In this document: positions 7,235 to 15,264 of the stretch, piece after piece
How positions within the stretch are numbered: the stretch's first letter is position 1
How the letters are laid out: each line of letters opens with the position of its first letter
Source: an uncultured Duncaniella sp.
GTDB taxonomy: Bacteria; Bacteroidota; Bacteroidia; Bacteroidales; Muribaculaceae
Assembly: GCA_910588795.1 (NCBI GenBank)
Contig: CAJURI010000035.1
Location: 1-26,895, forward strand
Length of the DNA: 26,895 bases
Direction of reading: 5' to 3'
Made by a program: the position numbers and the translations under genes
The notes under the pieces: model-generated
What the model was told of the DNA's origin: nothing
Seen by the model: only the letters and a program-made list of their open reading frames with translations
Database searches by the model: none

Positions 7235-7666
7235 ATGGTGGTGTTTTTGAATATAGGGTCGAACTGCGGAGATCGGCTGAGATTCATAGAGATGGCTGTG
7301 GAGCGGCTCAGGCTTGCTCTTCCGGGGCGGTATGTGGTGTCGAAGGTGTTTGAGTCGGAGCCGTGGGGGTTTGAGTCGGCCAACAGGTTTATGAATGTTG
7401 GCGTGGGGGTGAGGACGGAGCGCGAGTATGATCCTCTGGAGGTTCTTGAGATCACGCAGGGGGTGCAGAGAGAGATTGATGACGCTCCCCACAGGGATGC
7501 GTCGGGGGGGTATGTGGACCGGACGATCGATATAGATATCATTATGGTGGATGATGTGAGGATGGTTACGCCGCGGCTGACTCTGCCGCATCCGAGGATG
7601 GGGGAGCGGGAGTTTGTGATGGTGCCTCTGATGGAGAATATGAAGCAGCTAAAGTGTTGCGATTAA
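7235..7666 (+). CDS. folK: 2-amino-4-hydroxy-6-hydroxymethyldihydropteridine pyrophosphokinase (HPPK)
   Basis: 143-aa enzyme that transfers pyrophosphate from ATP to 6-hydroxymethyl-dihydropterin, the step before dihydropteroate synthase in folate synthesis. Family features are the N-terminal 'FLNIGSN' strand and turn (4-10), 'SKVFESEPWGF' in the pterin pocket region, the Mg/ATP signature 'DRTIDIDI' (95-102, with D99 and D101), and the closing 'LPHPRMGEREFVMVPL'. It is slightly shorter than E. coli HPPK (159 aa) but complete. It lies between the infB terminator and the aspA promoter, so it is probably monocistronic. No clear TAnnTTTG box is visible; a TAcggTTTG-like string at 7203-7211 is off by one in spacing. 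Confidence 0.92.
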   Translation: MVVFLNIGSNCGDRLRFIEMAVERLRLALPGRYVVSKVFESEPWGFESANRFMNVGVGVRTEREYDPLEVLEITQGVQREIDDAPHRDASGGYVDRTIDIDIIMVDDVRMVTPRLTLPHPRMGEREFVMVPLMENMKQLKCCD

Positions 7667-7700
7667 ATAAAATTAGGTGAATAATGGTTAAATCGGGTGC

Positions 7701-7727
7701 TTTGTATGGAAAAATGATGTATCTTTG
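7701..7727 (+). promoter_or_regulatory. Probable aspA promoter
   Basis: TATCTTTG (7720-7727) matches the -7 box. A perfect TTTG lies at 7701-7704, but the 15-nt spacing is shorter than the usual 19-21. The expected leader is about 40 nt. Confidence 0.6.
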
Positions 7728-7773
7728 CCGGAAAGTAACCTAATCTAATTAATCAAAAGAGTAATTTTCTGCC

Positions 7774-9195
7774 ATGAACGAAAAATTCCGTGTGGAAAGC
7801 GACCTTATAGGCTCGCGTGAGATTCCGGCGTGTGCACTCTATGGCGTGCAGACACTCAGAGGGATAGAGAATTTTAAAATCAGCAAATTCCATCTCAACG
7901 AGTATCCCCTCTTCATCAATGGCCTGGCGATCACAAAAATGGCTGCTGCCGAGGCAAACTTTCAGCTGGGACTGCTCACGCCTGAGCAGCATAACGGCAT
8001 AGTGGAGGCTTGCAAGGAGATACTTGCGGGCAAGCACCATGAGCAGTTTCCTGTCGATATGATCCAGGGCGGCGCGGGCACCACGACCAATATGAATGCC
8101 AACGAGGTGATCGCCAACAGAGCTCTCGAGATCATGGGTCATGAGCGGGGGGAGTACACTTACTGTTCGCCCAACGATCATGTGAATTGCGCGCAGTCGA
8201 CCAACGATGCGTATCCGACGGCGATACATATCGGGATGTGGTATTCGCATGAGAAGTTCCTGAAGCATTTCCAGGAGCTTATAGCTTCGTTCCGCCGCAA
8301 GGCCGAGGAGTTCAAGAATATCATCAAGATGGGTCGTACGCAGCTTGAGGACGCTGTGCCGATGACGCTCGGGCAGACTTTCGGCGGCTTTGCGAGCATT
8401 CTTGAGGATGAGATAAAGCATCTTAATGAGGCTGCAGCAGATTTTCTGACGGTCAATATGGGCGCGACGGCGATCGGTACGGGCATCTGTGCGGAGCCGG
8501 GTTATGCCGAGAAGTGTGTGGAGGCTCTCTGTGACATCACGGGTCTTGAATTCAAGCTTTCGGATGACCTTGTTGGCGCGACATCGGATACTTCGTGTCT
8601 GGTTGGTTATGCCTCAGCCATGAAGCGTGTGGCTGTGAAGATGAACAAGATATGCAATGACCTGCGTCTGCTGGCTTCGGGTCCGCGTTGCGGTTTCGGG
8701 GAATTCAATCTGCCGGCCATGCAGCCCGGCAGCTCCATCATGCCCGGCAAGGTGAATCCTGTGATCCCTGAGGTGATGAACCAGATATGTTACAAGGTGA
8801 TAGGGAATGAGCTCTGTGTGACTATGTCGGGTGAGGCCGCGCAGATGGAGCTTAATGCTATGGAGCCTGTTATGGCACAGTGCGATTTTGAGTCGGTTGA
8901 CATTATGTGCAACGGTTTTGACACGTTGCGCACACGTTGCATAGACGGTATCGTAGCCAATAAGGAGAGATGCATTCAGCATGTGCATAACTCGATAGGA
9001 GTGGTCACCGCGCTCAATCCTGTGATCGGATACAAGAATTCGACCAAGATCGCCAAGGAGGCTCTGGAGACGGGGCGCAGTGTCTATGATCTTGTGCTGG
9101 AGCATGATATCCTCAACAAGGATGATCTTGACACGATACTCAGCCCGAAGAATATGATCAAGCCTGTGAAGCTTGATATCAGGCCTAAGCATTGA
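7774..9195 (+). CDS. aspA: Aspartate ammonia-lyase (aspartase)
   Basis: 473-aa member of the fumarase/aspartase superfamily, converting L-aspartate reversibly to fumarate and ammonia. In Bacteroidales this feeds aspartate or asparagine into fumarate respiration. The signature loop 'GSSIMPGKVNP' begins at residue 319. The N-terminal 'ACALYGVQTLRGIENFKIS' is of aspartase type (TLRxIENF), not class II fumarase (TQRSxENF). 'GGAGTTTNMNANEVIANRALE' and 'VNCAQSTNDAYPTA' are the other conserved regions. Length matches E. coli AspA (478 aa). It has its own promoter and a terminator at 9284-9312, so it is monocistronic, and it converges on the mrp gene. Confidence 0.94.
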   Translation: MNEKFRVESDLIGSREIPACALYGVQTLRGIENFKISKFHLNEYPLFINGLAITKMAAAEANFQLGLLTPEQHNGIVEACKEILAGKHHEQFPVDMIQGGAGTTTNMNANEVIANRALEIMGHERGEYTYCSPNDHVNCAQSTNDAYPTAIHIGMWYSHEKFLKHFQELIASFRRKAEEFKNIIKMGRTQLEDAVPMTLGQTFGGFASILEDEIKHLNEAAADFLTVNMGATAIGTGICAEPGYAEKCVEALCDITGLEFKLSDDLVGATSDTSCLVGYASAMKRVAVKMNKICNDLRLLASGPRCGFGEFNLPAMQPGSSIMPGKVNPVIPEVMNQICYKVIGNELCVTMSGEAAQMELNAMEPVMAQCDFESVDIMCNGFDTLRTRCIDGIVANKERCIQHVHNSIGVVTALNPVIGYKNSTKIAKEALETGRSVYDLVLEHDILNKDDLDTILSPKNMIKPVKLDIRPKH

Positions 9196-9283
9196 GTGTA
9201 GTGCCGAGGGGGTGCTGTCGGCGTGCCGAATACTTGTGCCGCCGCCGGTACCGTCAGGCAAAATGACTTGGGATATAAAAAGT

Positions 9284-9312
9284 AAGATGGCGTTTTGACA
9301 CGCTATCTTTTT
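9284..9312 (+). terminator. Rho-independent terminator of aspA
   Basis: A 10-bp stem with one G-U pair (AAGATGGCGT at 9284-9293 with ACGCTATCTT at 9300-9309), a 6-nt loop and a T-run through 9312. Confidence 0.8.
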
Positions 9313-9358
9313 AAGAAATCACCCTTGCCGCAGATAGCTGCAGCAAGGGCGATTTCTT
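9313..9358. terminator. Long hairpin in the aspA/mrp convergent gap
   Basis: AAGAAATCACCCTTGC (9313-9328) pairs with 9343-9358 with one mismatch, and an inner GCAG/CTGC pair extends the stem to about 21 bp with two mismatches around an ATAG loop. It directly abuts the aspA terminator. It probably ends minus-strand mrp transcripts or backs up aspA termination, although the T-run after it is poor on either strand. Confidence 0.55.
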
Positions 9359-9380
9359 TATATGGGGATTTTTTAAGGAG

Positions 9381-10478
9381 TCAGTGTTTCAGTTCGACTT
9401 TTGTTGTGGGGGGTAGTGAGGCGTTGCGCTCGGCTACGGCGTCGATTACTTCGTGGGCGAGGTGGTTGAAGGCCTGTCCTGTGATGGTGTCGGAGAGGGC
9501 TATGGGTGATCCGTTGTCTCCGCTGTCGGCTATGGATGCCACGAGGGGTATCTGGGAGAGGAGCCTTACGCCGAGGTGCTCGGCGAGGCGTATGCCTCCT
9601 TCGCGCCCGAAGATGTAGTAGCGTTCGTCGGGGTGGGGTGCGGGGGTGAAGTAGGCCATGTTTTCGACGAGTCCGAGGATGGGGACGTTGACTTTTTCGT
9701 CGCGGAACATGGATATGCCTTTGCGGGCGTCGGCGAGTGCGACTTCCTGGGGGGTTGTGACAACGACTATGCCTGTCATGGCGAGTGTCTGGACGAGGGT
9801 GAGGTGGATGTCGCTTGTGCCGGGGGGCATGTCGATGAGGAAGTAGTCGAGCTCGCCCCAGTCGGCTTCGGCTATGAGCTGCTTGAGGGCGTTGGAGGCC
9901 ATGGATCCGCGCCACATGACGGCTTTGTCCTTGTCGACGAGGAATCCTATGGATAGGATCTTTACGCCGTAGCGTTCGACGGGTATTATCATCTGGCGGC
10001 CGTCGACGTCGTGGATGTAGAGCTGTTCGTTCTCTATGCCGAACATTTTGGGGATCGACGGGCCGAAGATGTCGGCGTCGAGGAGCCCGACTCTGTAGCC
10101 TTCGCGTGCGAGTGCGGCGGCGAGGTTGGCTGCGACTGTTGATTTGCCTACGCCACCCTTGCCGGATGAGACTCCGATGATGTTCTTTACTCCGGGGAGT
10201 ATGGGCGCGGGTGCCGCGGGCGCGGGCTGACGTGCGGCGGTGCTGACCGTGACTTTGACGTCGGGTGAGATGTGGGTGTGTATCGCGGCTTCGGCAGCTT
10301 TTGCCATGGACTTCATGAAGGGGTCGGTGGGCTTGTCGAATATGAGCGTGAAACTTACGGAGTCGCCGTCGATGCGTATGTCGTCGGCCACCATGGAGTT
10401 TTCGACGATGTTTTTGCCGTTGCCGGGATAGCGTACTGTGGCGAGGGCCTGTGTTATGAGTGCGGGGTAGAGTGTCAT
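9381..10478 (-). CDS. mrp: Mrp/NBP35-family P-loop ATPase (iron-sulfur cluster carrier)
   Basis: 365-aa cytoplasmic ATPase of the ApbC/Mrp family, which carries and transfers Fe-S clusters. Residues about 1-80 form a MIP18/DUF59-like domain, and about 81-95 are an Ala/Pro linker. The ATPase domain follows with the deviant Walker A 'SSGKGGVGKST' (104-114), 'LLDADIFGPSIPKMFG' and 'DYFLIDMPPGTSDIHLT'. The CXXC pair that bridges a cluster in E. coli ApbC (after 'ENM') is missing: the region reads 'ENMAYFTPAPHPDERYYIFG'. To my recollection this is common in Bacteroidetes homologs. The gene follows trmB on the same strand after 52 bp, so they are probably co-transcribed. Confidence 0.92.
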   Translation of the reverse strand: MTLYPALITQALATVRYPGNGKNIVENSMVADDIRIDGDSVSFTLIFDKPTDPFMKSMAKAAEAAIHTHISPDVKVTVSTAARQPAPAAPAPILPGVKNIIGVSSGKGGVGKSTVAANLAAALAREGYRVGLLDADIFGPSIPKMFGIENEQLYIHDVDGRQMIIPVERYGVKILSIGFLVDKDKAVMWRGSMASNALKQLIAEADWGELDYFLIDMPPGTSDIHLTLVQTLAMTGIVVVTTPQEVALADARKGISMFRDEKVNVPILGLVENMAYFTPAPHPDERYYIFGREGGIRLAEHLGVRLLSQIPLVASIADSGDNGSPIALSDTITGQAFNHLAHEVIDAVAERNASLPPTTKVELKH

Positions 10479-10530
10479 GGGTTGTGGTGTCTGTCGGTGG
10501 GGGTTGATTTTGGTGGGCCGGAGGGGTGGG

Positions 10531-11280
10531 TCATGACCCTTGCAGCGTGCCGCGTCCGAAGGAGCGGTATGTGTCCGGCTCGATGTCGATCTTAGGTTCC
10601 GAGAGGGGAGCGTCGGGTGGGAGTTGCCAGGCTATGTATTTGCTGGGGATTCCACGCGAGAGCCATTGCTGCTCGTAGTAGGTGGTGATCGGGGGCACCC
10701 GGTCGGCGAGCGGGGAGTGGTAAAGGTCGTCGGTGGCGGCGATGAGCGGGAGGGAGTTGTGGGCTATCATCGCTGTGGTGTAGGTGTAGAGGAAGGGGGA
10801 GTCGGTCTTGAGGTGGATTATGCCTCCTGGGGCGAGGACCTGACGGTAGATCTCGAGGAAGTGGGTTCCTGTGAGACGTTTGTTGACTTTCTTCATCTGA
10901 GGGTCGGGGAATGTGATCCATATCTCGGAGACTTCTGCAGGGGCGAAGAAGTGGGGAAGGAGATGGATGGATGTGCGCAGGAAGGCGACGTTGGAGAGGC
11001 CTTCGTCGCTTACCTGGCGTGCGCCGGTCCACATTCGTGCGCCTTTTATGTCGATGCCGATGAAGTTGCGGTGGGGGTAGGTGCGTCCCATGCCGACGGC
11101 GTATTCCCCTTTTCCGCATCCGAGCTCGAGGGTTATGGGTGCGGGGTTGTGGAATACGTCATCGTTCCATCGTCCCCGGAGCGGGCATGCTCCGGCGGCT
11201 TTCAGGTCGGCGAAGGGGTATTGGTGGACGCATGGGAGCGTCTCCATTTCGGCGAACTTCTTGAGCTTGTTTTTTCCCAT
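10531..11280 (-). CDS. trmB: tRNA (guanine-N7-)-methyltransferase TrmB
   Basis: 249-aa SAM-dependent enzyme making m7G46 in the variable loop of tRNAs. The SAM-binding motif 'ITLELGCGKGEYAVGMGRTYP' and 'FIGIDIKGARMW' (acidic end of strand 2) lie in the first half. The family motif follows as 'EIWITFPDPQMKKVNKRLT', in which the usual PDPWPKKRHxKRR is replaced by PDPQMKKxxKRL. 'PGGIIHLKTDSPFLYTYT' is the later conserved stretch. The ATG at 11280 gives an N-terminus rich in lysine (MGKNKLKKFAE). It is the first gene of a probable trmB-mrp unit and is separated from yidC by 162 bp of G+C-rich sequence with hairpins. Confidence 0.94.
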   Translation of the reverse strand: MGKNKLKKFAEMETLPCVHQYPFADLKAAGACPLRGRWNDDVFHNPAPITLELGCGKGEYAVGMGRTYPHRNFIGIDIKGARMWTGARQVSDEGLSNVAFLRTSIHLLPHFFAPAEVSEIWITFPDPQMKKVNKRLTGTHFLEIYRQVLAPGGIIHLKTDSPFLYTYTTAMIAHNSLPLIAATDDLYHSPLADRVPPITTYYEQQWLSRGIPSKYIAWQLPPDAPLSEPKIDIEPDTYRSFGRGTLQGS

Positions 11281-11311
11281 GATTCAGATCCTGTCAATGT
11301 TGAAGTGTGGG

Positions 11312-11331
11312 GCGGGAGGCATGCCTCCCGC
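11312..11331. repeat. G+C-rich intergenic palindrome, copy 3 (variant)
   Basis: Arms GCGGGAGGC and GCCTCCCGC with a 2-nt AT centre, the same geometry as the copies at 72-91 and 7182-7201 but with an altered core. It lies 32 bp upstream of the trmB start on the template for its leader. Confidence 0.5.
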
Positions 11332-11369
11332 ATAGGGCACCCGGAAGGCACAGAATAGTGCCGGAAGGG

Positions 11370-11386
11370 GGTTACCGAAAGGTACC
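11370..11386. other. Small hairpin in the yidC-trmB gap
   Basis: GGTTACC and GGTACC pair around a 4-nt GAAA loop with one bulged T (plus-strand reading; the minus strand gives a TTTC loop). The adjacent GGCAC...GTGCC (11347-11361) is also complementary. With no T-run these are not typical terminators. The rest of the 162-bp gap is G+C-rich without a recognisable promoter. Confidence 0.35.
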
Positions 11387-11442
11387 GGAGGGGTGTTGCC
11401 CGGGAATTGGCGGAGGGGTTTCAGCGGGGAGGCAACCGGGTG

Positions 11443-13533
11443 TCAGCGGCGGCGGTTGCGACGCTGCTGCTCGCGGAGCATTGCTTCCTGCTGTTTCTGA
11501 GCCTGTTCGAGCTTAGCGGCCATCCAGCCTTTCTTTTTGGGCTTCTTTGCGTTCTCTGCCATCTTTGCGCGCATTTTCTCTTCGGAGACAACTTTGCGGA
11601 AGATGAATGTCATGAGGATGGTTATGAGCAGGGACAGGAAGTAGTAGTAGCTGAGGCCTGCGGCATAGTTGTTGAATATGAAGAGGAACATCAGCGGCAT
11701 GAGGTACATCATCCATTTCATTCCGGGCATTCCGGAGGATGCCTGGGTCTGCATGTTGAGGTAGGTGTATCCGATGTTTGTGATTGTCATCAGGAGGCAG
11801 AACAGGCTTATGTGGTTGCCGAATGTGGAAGAGATGAACGGGATGTTGGCGGTCCAGGATATTATCGCGTCGGGGGCGGCGAGGTCCTTGGCCCACAGGA
11901 ATGATTCACCGCGAAGCTCTATGGCCGAGGGGAAGAACCAGAACATGGCGACGAGCACGGGCATCTGCAGGAGCATGGGTAGGCATCCCGACATGGGGTT
12001 GGCTCCGGCGCGGGAGTACAGTGCCATTGATTCCTGCTGGCGTTTCATGGCGTTCTCGTTGCCGGGGTATTTCTCGTTGATGGCTTTCAGCTCGGGCGCG
12101 AGCAGACGCATCTTGGCCTGAGAGATGAGGCTCTTATAGGTGAAGGGGTAGAGGATCACCTTTATGAAGATGGTGAGGATGAGGATGATTATGCCGTAGT
12201 TGGATATGAATGATCCGAGGAAGCTGAACACCGGAATGATGATGAGGGTGTTGATCCAGCGGAATATCGGCCATCCGAGGGGGATGAGTTTTGTGAGGTG
12301 CATGTTCTCCTCGGGGAAAATCTCTTTCTCGACTTCTTTCATGACGGGGTAGGAGTTGGGCCCGAGGTACATGACGAAGGAGGCCGGGTTGGCGAGCGAT
12401 GCGGAGTAGTCGAGGGTGAGAGCTATGTCCATCTTCTTAATGAAGTCGGGGTCGTCCTCGAGCACGGAGCTCCGGAGGTCGGCGGCCGCGAAGTTGGAGC
12501 GGGCCATGAGGACAGCTGAGAAGAACTGATTCTTGCAGCTTACCCATTTCACTCGCTGGTTGATCTCCTCGGAGTCCTCGCCGTTTTCGCTGAGGTTGTC
12601 GACGTCTCCGTCAGGGAACATGTAGTAGAGAGCGGAGTTGCGCTCCTCAAAGACACGTCCGGCTTCGAGGCGTCGCATCTTCTGGTCCCATGTGAAGTCC
12701 ATAGTAGCCACAGAGGAGGGTATTATGGACTGCATGCCTGACTGTACTATGTCGATGCCTACGAGGTAGCTGTCGGGCTGTAGGGTGTAGCGTATGCCCC
12801 AGGATGCACCGTCGCCGAGGTCGAGCATCATTGTGACGGTGGAGTCGTTCTCCACTACCGGCTCGAAGAAGAATTCGCTTGTCTCGAACCGCTGTGTGGC
12901 GGATGTGAGGGTGAAGGAGTAGGTGTCGGTGGCCGGTGAGAGGAGGGTTACGGCTGTGGAGTCGTAGCTCTTGTAGTTGTTGAGTGTTGCCTGTGCGATT
13001 GCGCCGCCCTTGTTGGAGATCTCGAGTGTGAGGAGGCTGTTAGCGAGAGTCACGGTGGTGCTGTCGCCGGAAAGGTGGCGTGCGAAACCGCGGTATCTTG
13101 CCGCGGTGGCGAGCCCTTCACGCAGAGCCTTCACGGCCGCAGCGGCCACGGAGGGCTTCATGGAGGCGACGTCGTTGGCCAATAGCGGGGCGACGGGGAT
13201 CTGCTGTCCGGCAGCCTCGACAGTTCCTGCCACCTGTCCCTGCGGGTCGAGGGTGAGGTTGACATTGTCGACGTGGAGACGTGTGAGCCCGGCAACGGAA
13301 TCCGTCTGTCCCAGCTCGCGAATTGTGGCGGCTATGGATGCGGTCTCGGCCGGAGTTATGGAATCGAGAGTCAGGTCGCCGAGATCGGCTGCCTTTTGGG
13401 TGGCTTCGGCTTCCATGCGTTCGCGTTCCAGCCGCTGGCGTTCAAGTTCCTCGGCCGAGGGCTTGTTGAGCCACATGAATCCGAAAATCACGAGGCCCAT
13501 CAGTAGCAGGCCGGTAAGGGTGTTTCTGTCCAT
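11443..13533 (-). CDS. yidC: Membrane protein insertase YidC
   Basis: 696-aa inner-membrane insertase of the YidC/Oxa1/Alb3 family, which works with and without SecYEG. The N-terminal anchor 'LTGLLLMGLVIFGFMWL' is followed by a large periplasmic beta-supersandwich domain (about 30-370), the Gram-negative form. The insertase core (about 415-655) contains 'LIIIPVFSFLGSFISNYGIIILILTIFIKVILYPFTYKS', the 'PMSGCLPMLLQMPVLVAMFWFF' hairpin and two C-terminal membrane segments ('MPLMFLFIFNNYAAGLSYYYFLSLLITIL'). The tail is basic (RRNRRR), as expected for ribosome contact. It is somewhat longer than E. coli YidC (548 aa), mainly in the periplasmic part. It begins 6 bp after pyrG ends, so the two are co-transcribed. 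Confidence 0.97.
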   Translation of the reverse strand: MDRNTLTGLLLMGLVIFGFMWLNKPSAEELERQRLERERMEAEATQKAADLGDLTLDSITPAETASIAATIRELGQTDSVAGLTRLHVDNVNLTLDPQGQVAGTVEAAGQQIPVAPLLANDVASMKPSVAAAAVKALREGLATAARYRGFARHLSGDSTTVTLANSLLTLEISNKGGAIAQATLNNYKSYDSTAVTLLSPATDTYSFTLTSATQRFETSEFFFEPVVENDSTVTMMLDLGDGASWGIRYTLQPDSYLVGIDIVQSGMQSIIPSSVATMDFTWDQKMRRLEAGRVFEERNSALYYMFPDGDVDNLSENGEDSEEINQRVKWVSCKNQFFSAVLMARSNFAAADLRSSVLEDDPDFIKKMDIALTLDYSASLANPASFVMYLGPNSYPVMKEVEKEIFPEENMHLTKLIPLGWPIFRWINTLIIIPVFSFLGSFISNYGIIILILTIFIKVILYPFTYKSLISQAKMRLLAPELKAINEKYPGNENAMKRQQESMALYSRAGANPMSGCLPMLLQMPVLVAMFWFFPSAIELRGESFLWAKDLAAPDAIISWTANIPFISSTFGNHISLFCLLMTITNIGYTYLNMQTQASSGMPGMKWMMYLMPLMFLFIFNNYAAGLSYYYFLSLLITILMTFIFRKVVSEEKMRAKMAENAKKPKKKGWMAAKLEQAQKQQEAMLREQQRRNRRR

Positions 13534-13539
13534 ATGTAA

Positions 13540-15153
13540 TTATTTCTTTTCTTCTTTATATGCTATTGCTGATTTCATGAAATCGAGGAACAAGGGGGAG
13601 GGGGAGAGTACGGTAGAGGAGTATTCGGGGTGGTACTGTGTGCCGATGAACCATCTTAGCGACGGGATCTCGACGACTTCGACCAGTCCGGTGTCGGGGT
13701 TCTTGCCCACGCACTGCATTCCGGCCTGCTCGAAGCGGGTGAGGTATTCGCTGTTGAACTCAAAGCGGTGGCGGTGACGCTCGCTGACGGCAGTGGACCC
13801 GTAGGCGGCCGCGGCTCTGGACCCAGGCCTCAGGGCGCAGGCGTATGCTCCGAGGCGCATTGTGCCTCCCATGTTGTGGATGCTCTTCTGCTCCTCCATG
13901 AGGTCTATGACATTGTGGGGTGTCACGGGGTCCATCTCGGTGGAGTTGGCATCCTTTAGGCCGAGGACGTTGCGTGCGAACTCTATCACCATGCACTGCA
14001 TGCCGAGGCATATGCCGAAGGTGGGGATGTCGTGGGTGCGGCACCATTCGAGAGCGACGAATTTGCCTTCTATGCCCCGCTGTCCGAAGCCCGGGGCTAT
14101 GATCACGCCGTCGGTGCCGTCGAGGAGCGAAGCGACGTTCTCGGGGGTCACTTTCTCGGAATGGATGTAGCGGATGTCGACCTTGCGCCCGCAGTATGTG
14201 GCGGCCTGAAAGAGGGATTCATCGATTGACTTGTAGGCGTCCTGCAGCTCGACGTATTTGCCTACGAGACCTATTGTCACGGTGTCGGTGGCAGAGTCCA
14301 TGCGTGAGAGGAAGTCGTTCCAGGCACCCATGTCGGGCTCGCCTTCGGGTTCTATGCCGGCCTTGCGCAGCACGATCTCGTCGAGGTGCTGCATGTGCAT
14401 GAGCACAGGGACCTTGTAGATGGAGGGCGCGTCGGCACTCTGGACTACGGCGTCGGGGGAAACGTTGCAGAACTGTGCGATCTTTTTTCTCATCGGAGCC
14501 GGTATGTCGTGCTCGGTGCGCAGGATGAGCACGTCGGGCTGTATGCCGAGCTGCTGCAGCTGCTTGACTGAGTGCTGTGTGGGCTTTGTCTTCAGTTCCT
14601 TTGCGGCCTGTATGTAGGGGACGTAGGTGAGGTGGATGCACACGCAGCCGCCGTCCAGCTCCCACCTGAGCTGCCTTACGGCCTCGAGGAACGGGAGGCT
14701 CTCAATGTCGCCTACGACACCTCCTATCTCAGTGATGACGAAGTCGAAGTTGCCGGTCTTGCCGAGAGCCATCACATTGCGCTTGATCTCGTCGGTGATG
14801 TGGGGGATGATCTGTACGGTCTTGCCGAGATAGTCGCCCCGGCGTTCCTTGTCGATGACGCTCTGATATATGCGTCCTGTCGTGACGTTGTTGGCCCGAG
14901 TTGTGGGTACATTGGTGAAACGTTCGTAGTGACCGAGGTCGAGGTCGGCTTCGTGCCCGTCGACAGTGACGTAGCATTCGCCATGCTCGTAGGGGTTGAG
15001 AGTGCCCGGATCGATGTTGATGTAAGGGTCGAACTTCTGGATTGTGACCCTGTAGCCGCGAGCTTTGAGCAGACAGGCGAGCGAGGATGATATGATTCCT
15101 TTACCGAGAGAGGAGACCACTCCTCCGGTCACGAATATGTACTTGGTTTCCAC
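13540..15153 (-). CDS. pyrG: CTP synthase
   Basis: 537-aa glutamine-dependent CTP synthase (UTP + ATP + Gln to CTP). The N-terminal synthetase domain begins 'YIFVTGGVVSSLGKGI' (residues 5-20). The C-terminal class I glutamine amidotransferase domain has the nucleophile in 'GICLGMQC' (C382) and the His/Glu pair in 'QYHPEYS' (H508, E510). Length is close to E. coli PyrG (545 aa). The start is a GTG at 15153: it places METKYIFVTGG in line with the family (MTTNYIFVTGG) and no ATG lies in frame close upstream. The promoter at 15189-15196 drives pyrG-yidC, divergent from the HAD gene. Confidence 0.97.
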   Translation of the reverse strand: METKYIFVTGGVVSSLGKGIISSSLACLLKARGYRVTIQKFDPYINIDPGTLNPYEHGECYVTVDGHEADLDLGHYERFTNVPTTRANNVTTGRIYQSVIDKERRGDYLGKTVQIIPHITDEIKRNVMALGKTGNFDFVITEIGGVVGDIESLPFLEAVRQLRWELDGGCVCIHLTYVPYIQAAKELKTKPTQHSVKQLQQLGIQPDVLILRTEHDIPAPMRKKIAQFCNVSPDAVVQSADAPSIYKVPVLMHMQHLDEIVLRKAGIEPEGEPDMGAWNDFLSRMDSATDTVTIGLVGKYVELQDAYKSIDESLFQAATYCGRKVDIRYIHSEKVTPENVASLLDGTDGVIIAPGFGQRGIEGKFVALEWCRTHDIPTFGICLGMQCMVIEFARNVLGLKDANSTEMDPVTPHNVIDLMEEQKSIHNMGGTMRLGAYACALRPGSRAAAAYGSTAVSERHRHRFEFNSEYLTRFEQAGMQCVGKNPDTGLVEVVEIPSLRWFIGTQYHPEYSSTVLSPSPLFLDFMKSAIAYKEEKK

Positions 15154-15188
15154 GCTGAGAATGTTGGTGTAATTGATTTAACAAGGTG

Positions 15189-15196
15189 CAAAATTA
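15189..15196 (-). promoter_or_regulatory. Bacteroidetes -7 box for pyrG-yidC
   Basis: TAATTTTG on the minus strand, a full match to TAnnTTTG, about 36 bp upstream of the GTG start. No good -33 TTTG at standard spacing; a T7 tract lies just upstream. Confidence 0.6.
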
Positions 15197-15240
15197 CAAA
15201 AAAATGTGCAAGCCACGTCAATGAAGTGGCGGGAATTTAG

Positions 15241-15248
15241 TAACTTTG
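15241..15248 (+). promoter_or_regulatory. Bacteroidetes -7 box for the HAD gene
   Basis: TAACTTTG, a full match, 16 bp before the ATG at 15265, implying a very short leader. The -33 region is weak (AATG about 17 bp upstream). Confidence 0.6.
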
Positions 15249-15264
15249 CCAAAAATATTGATAT

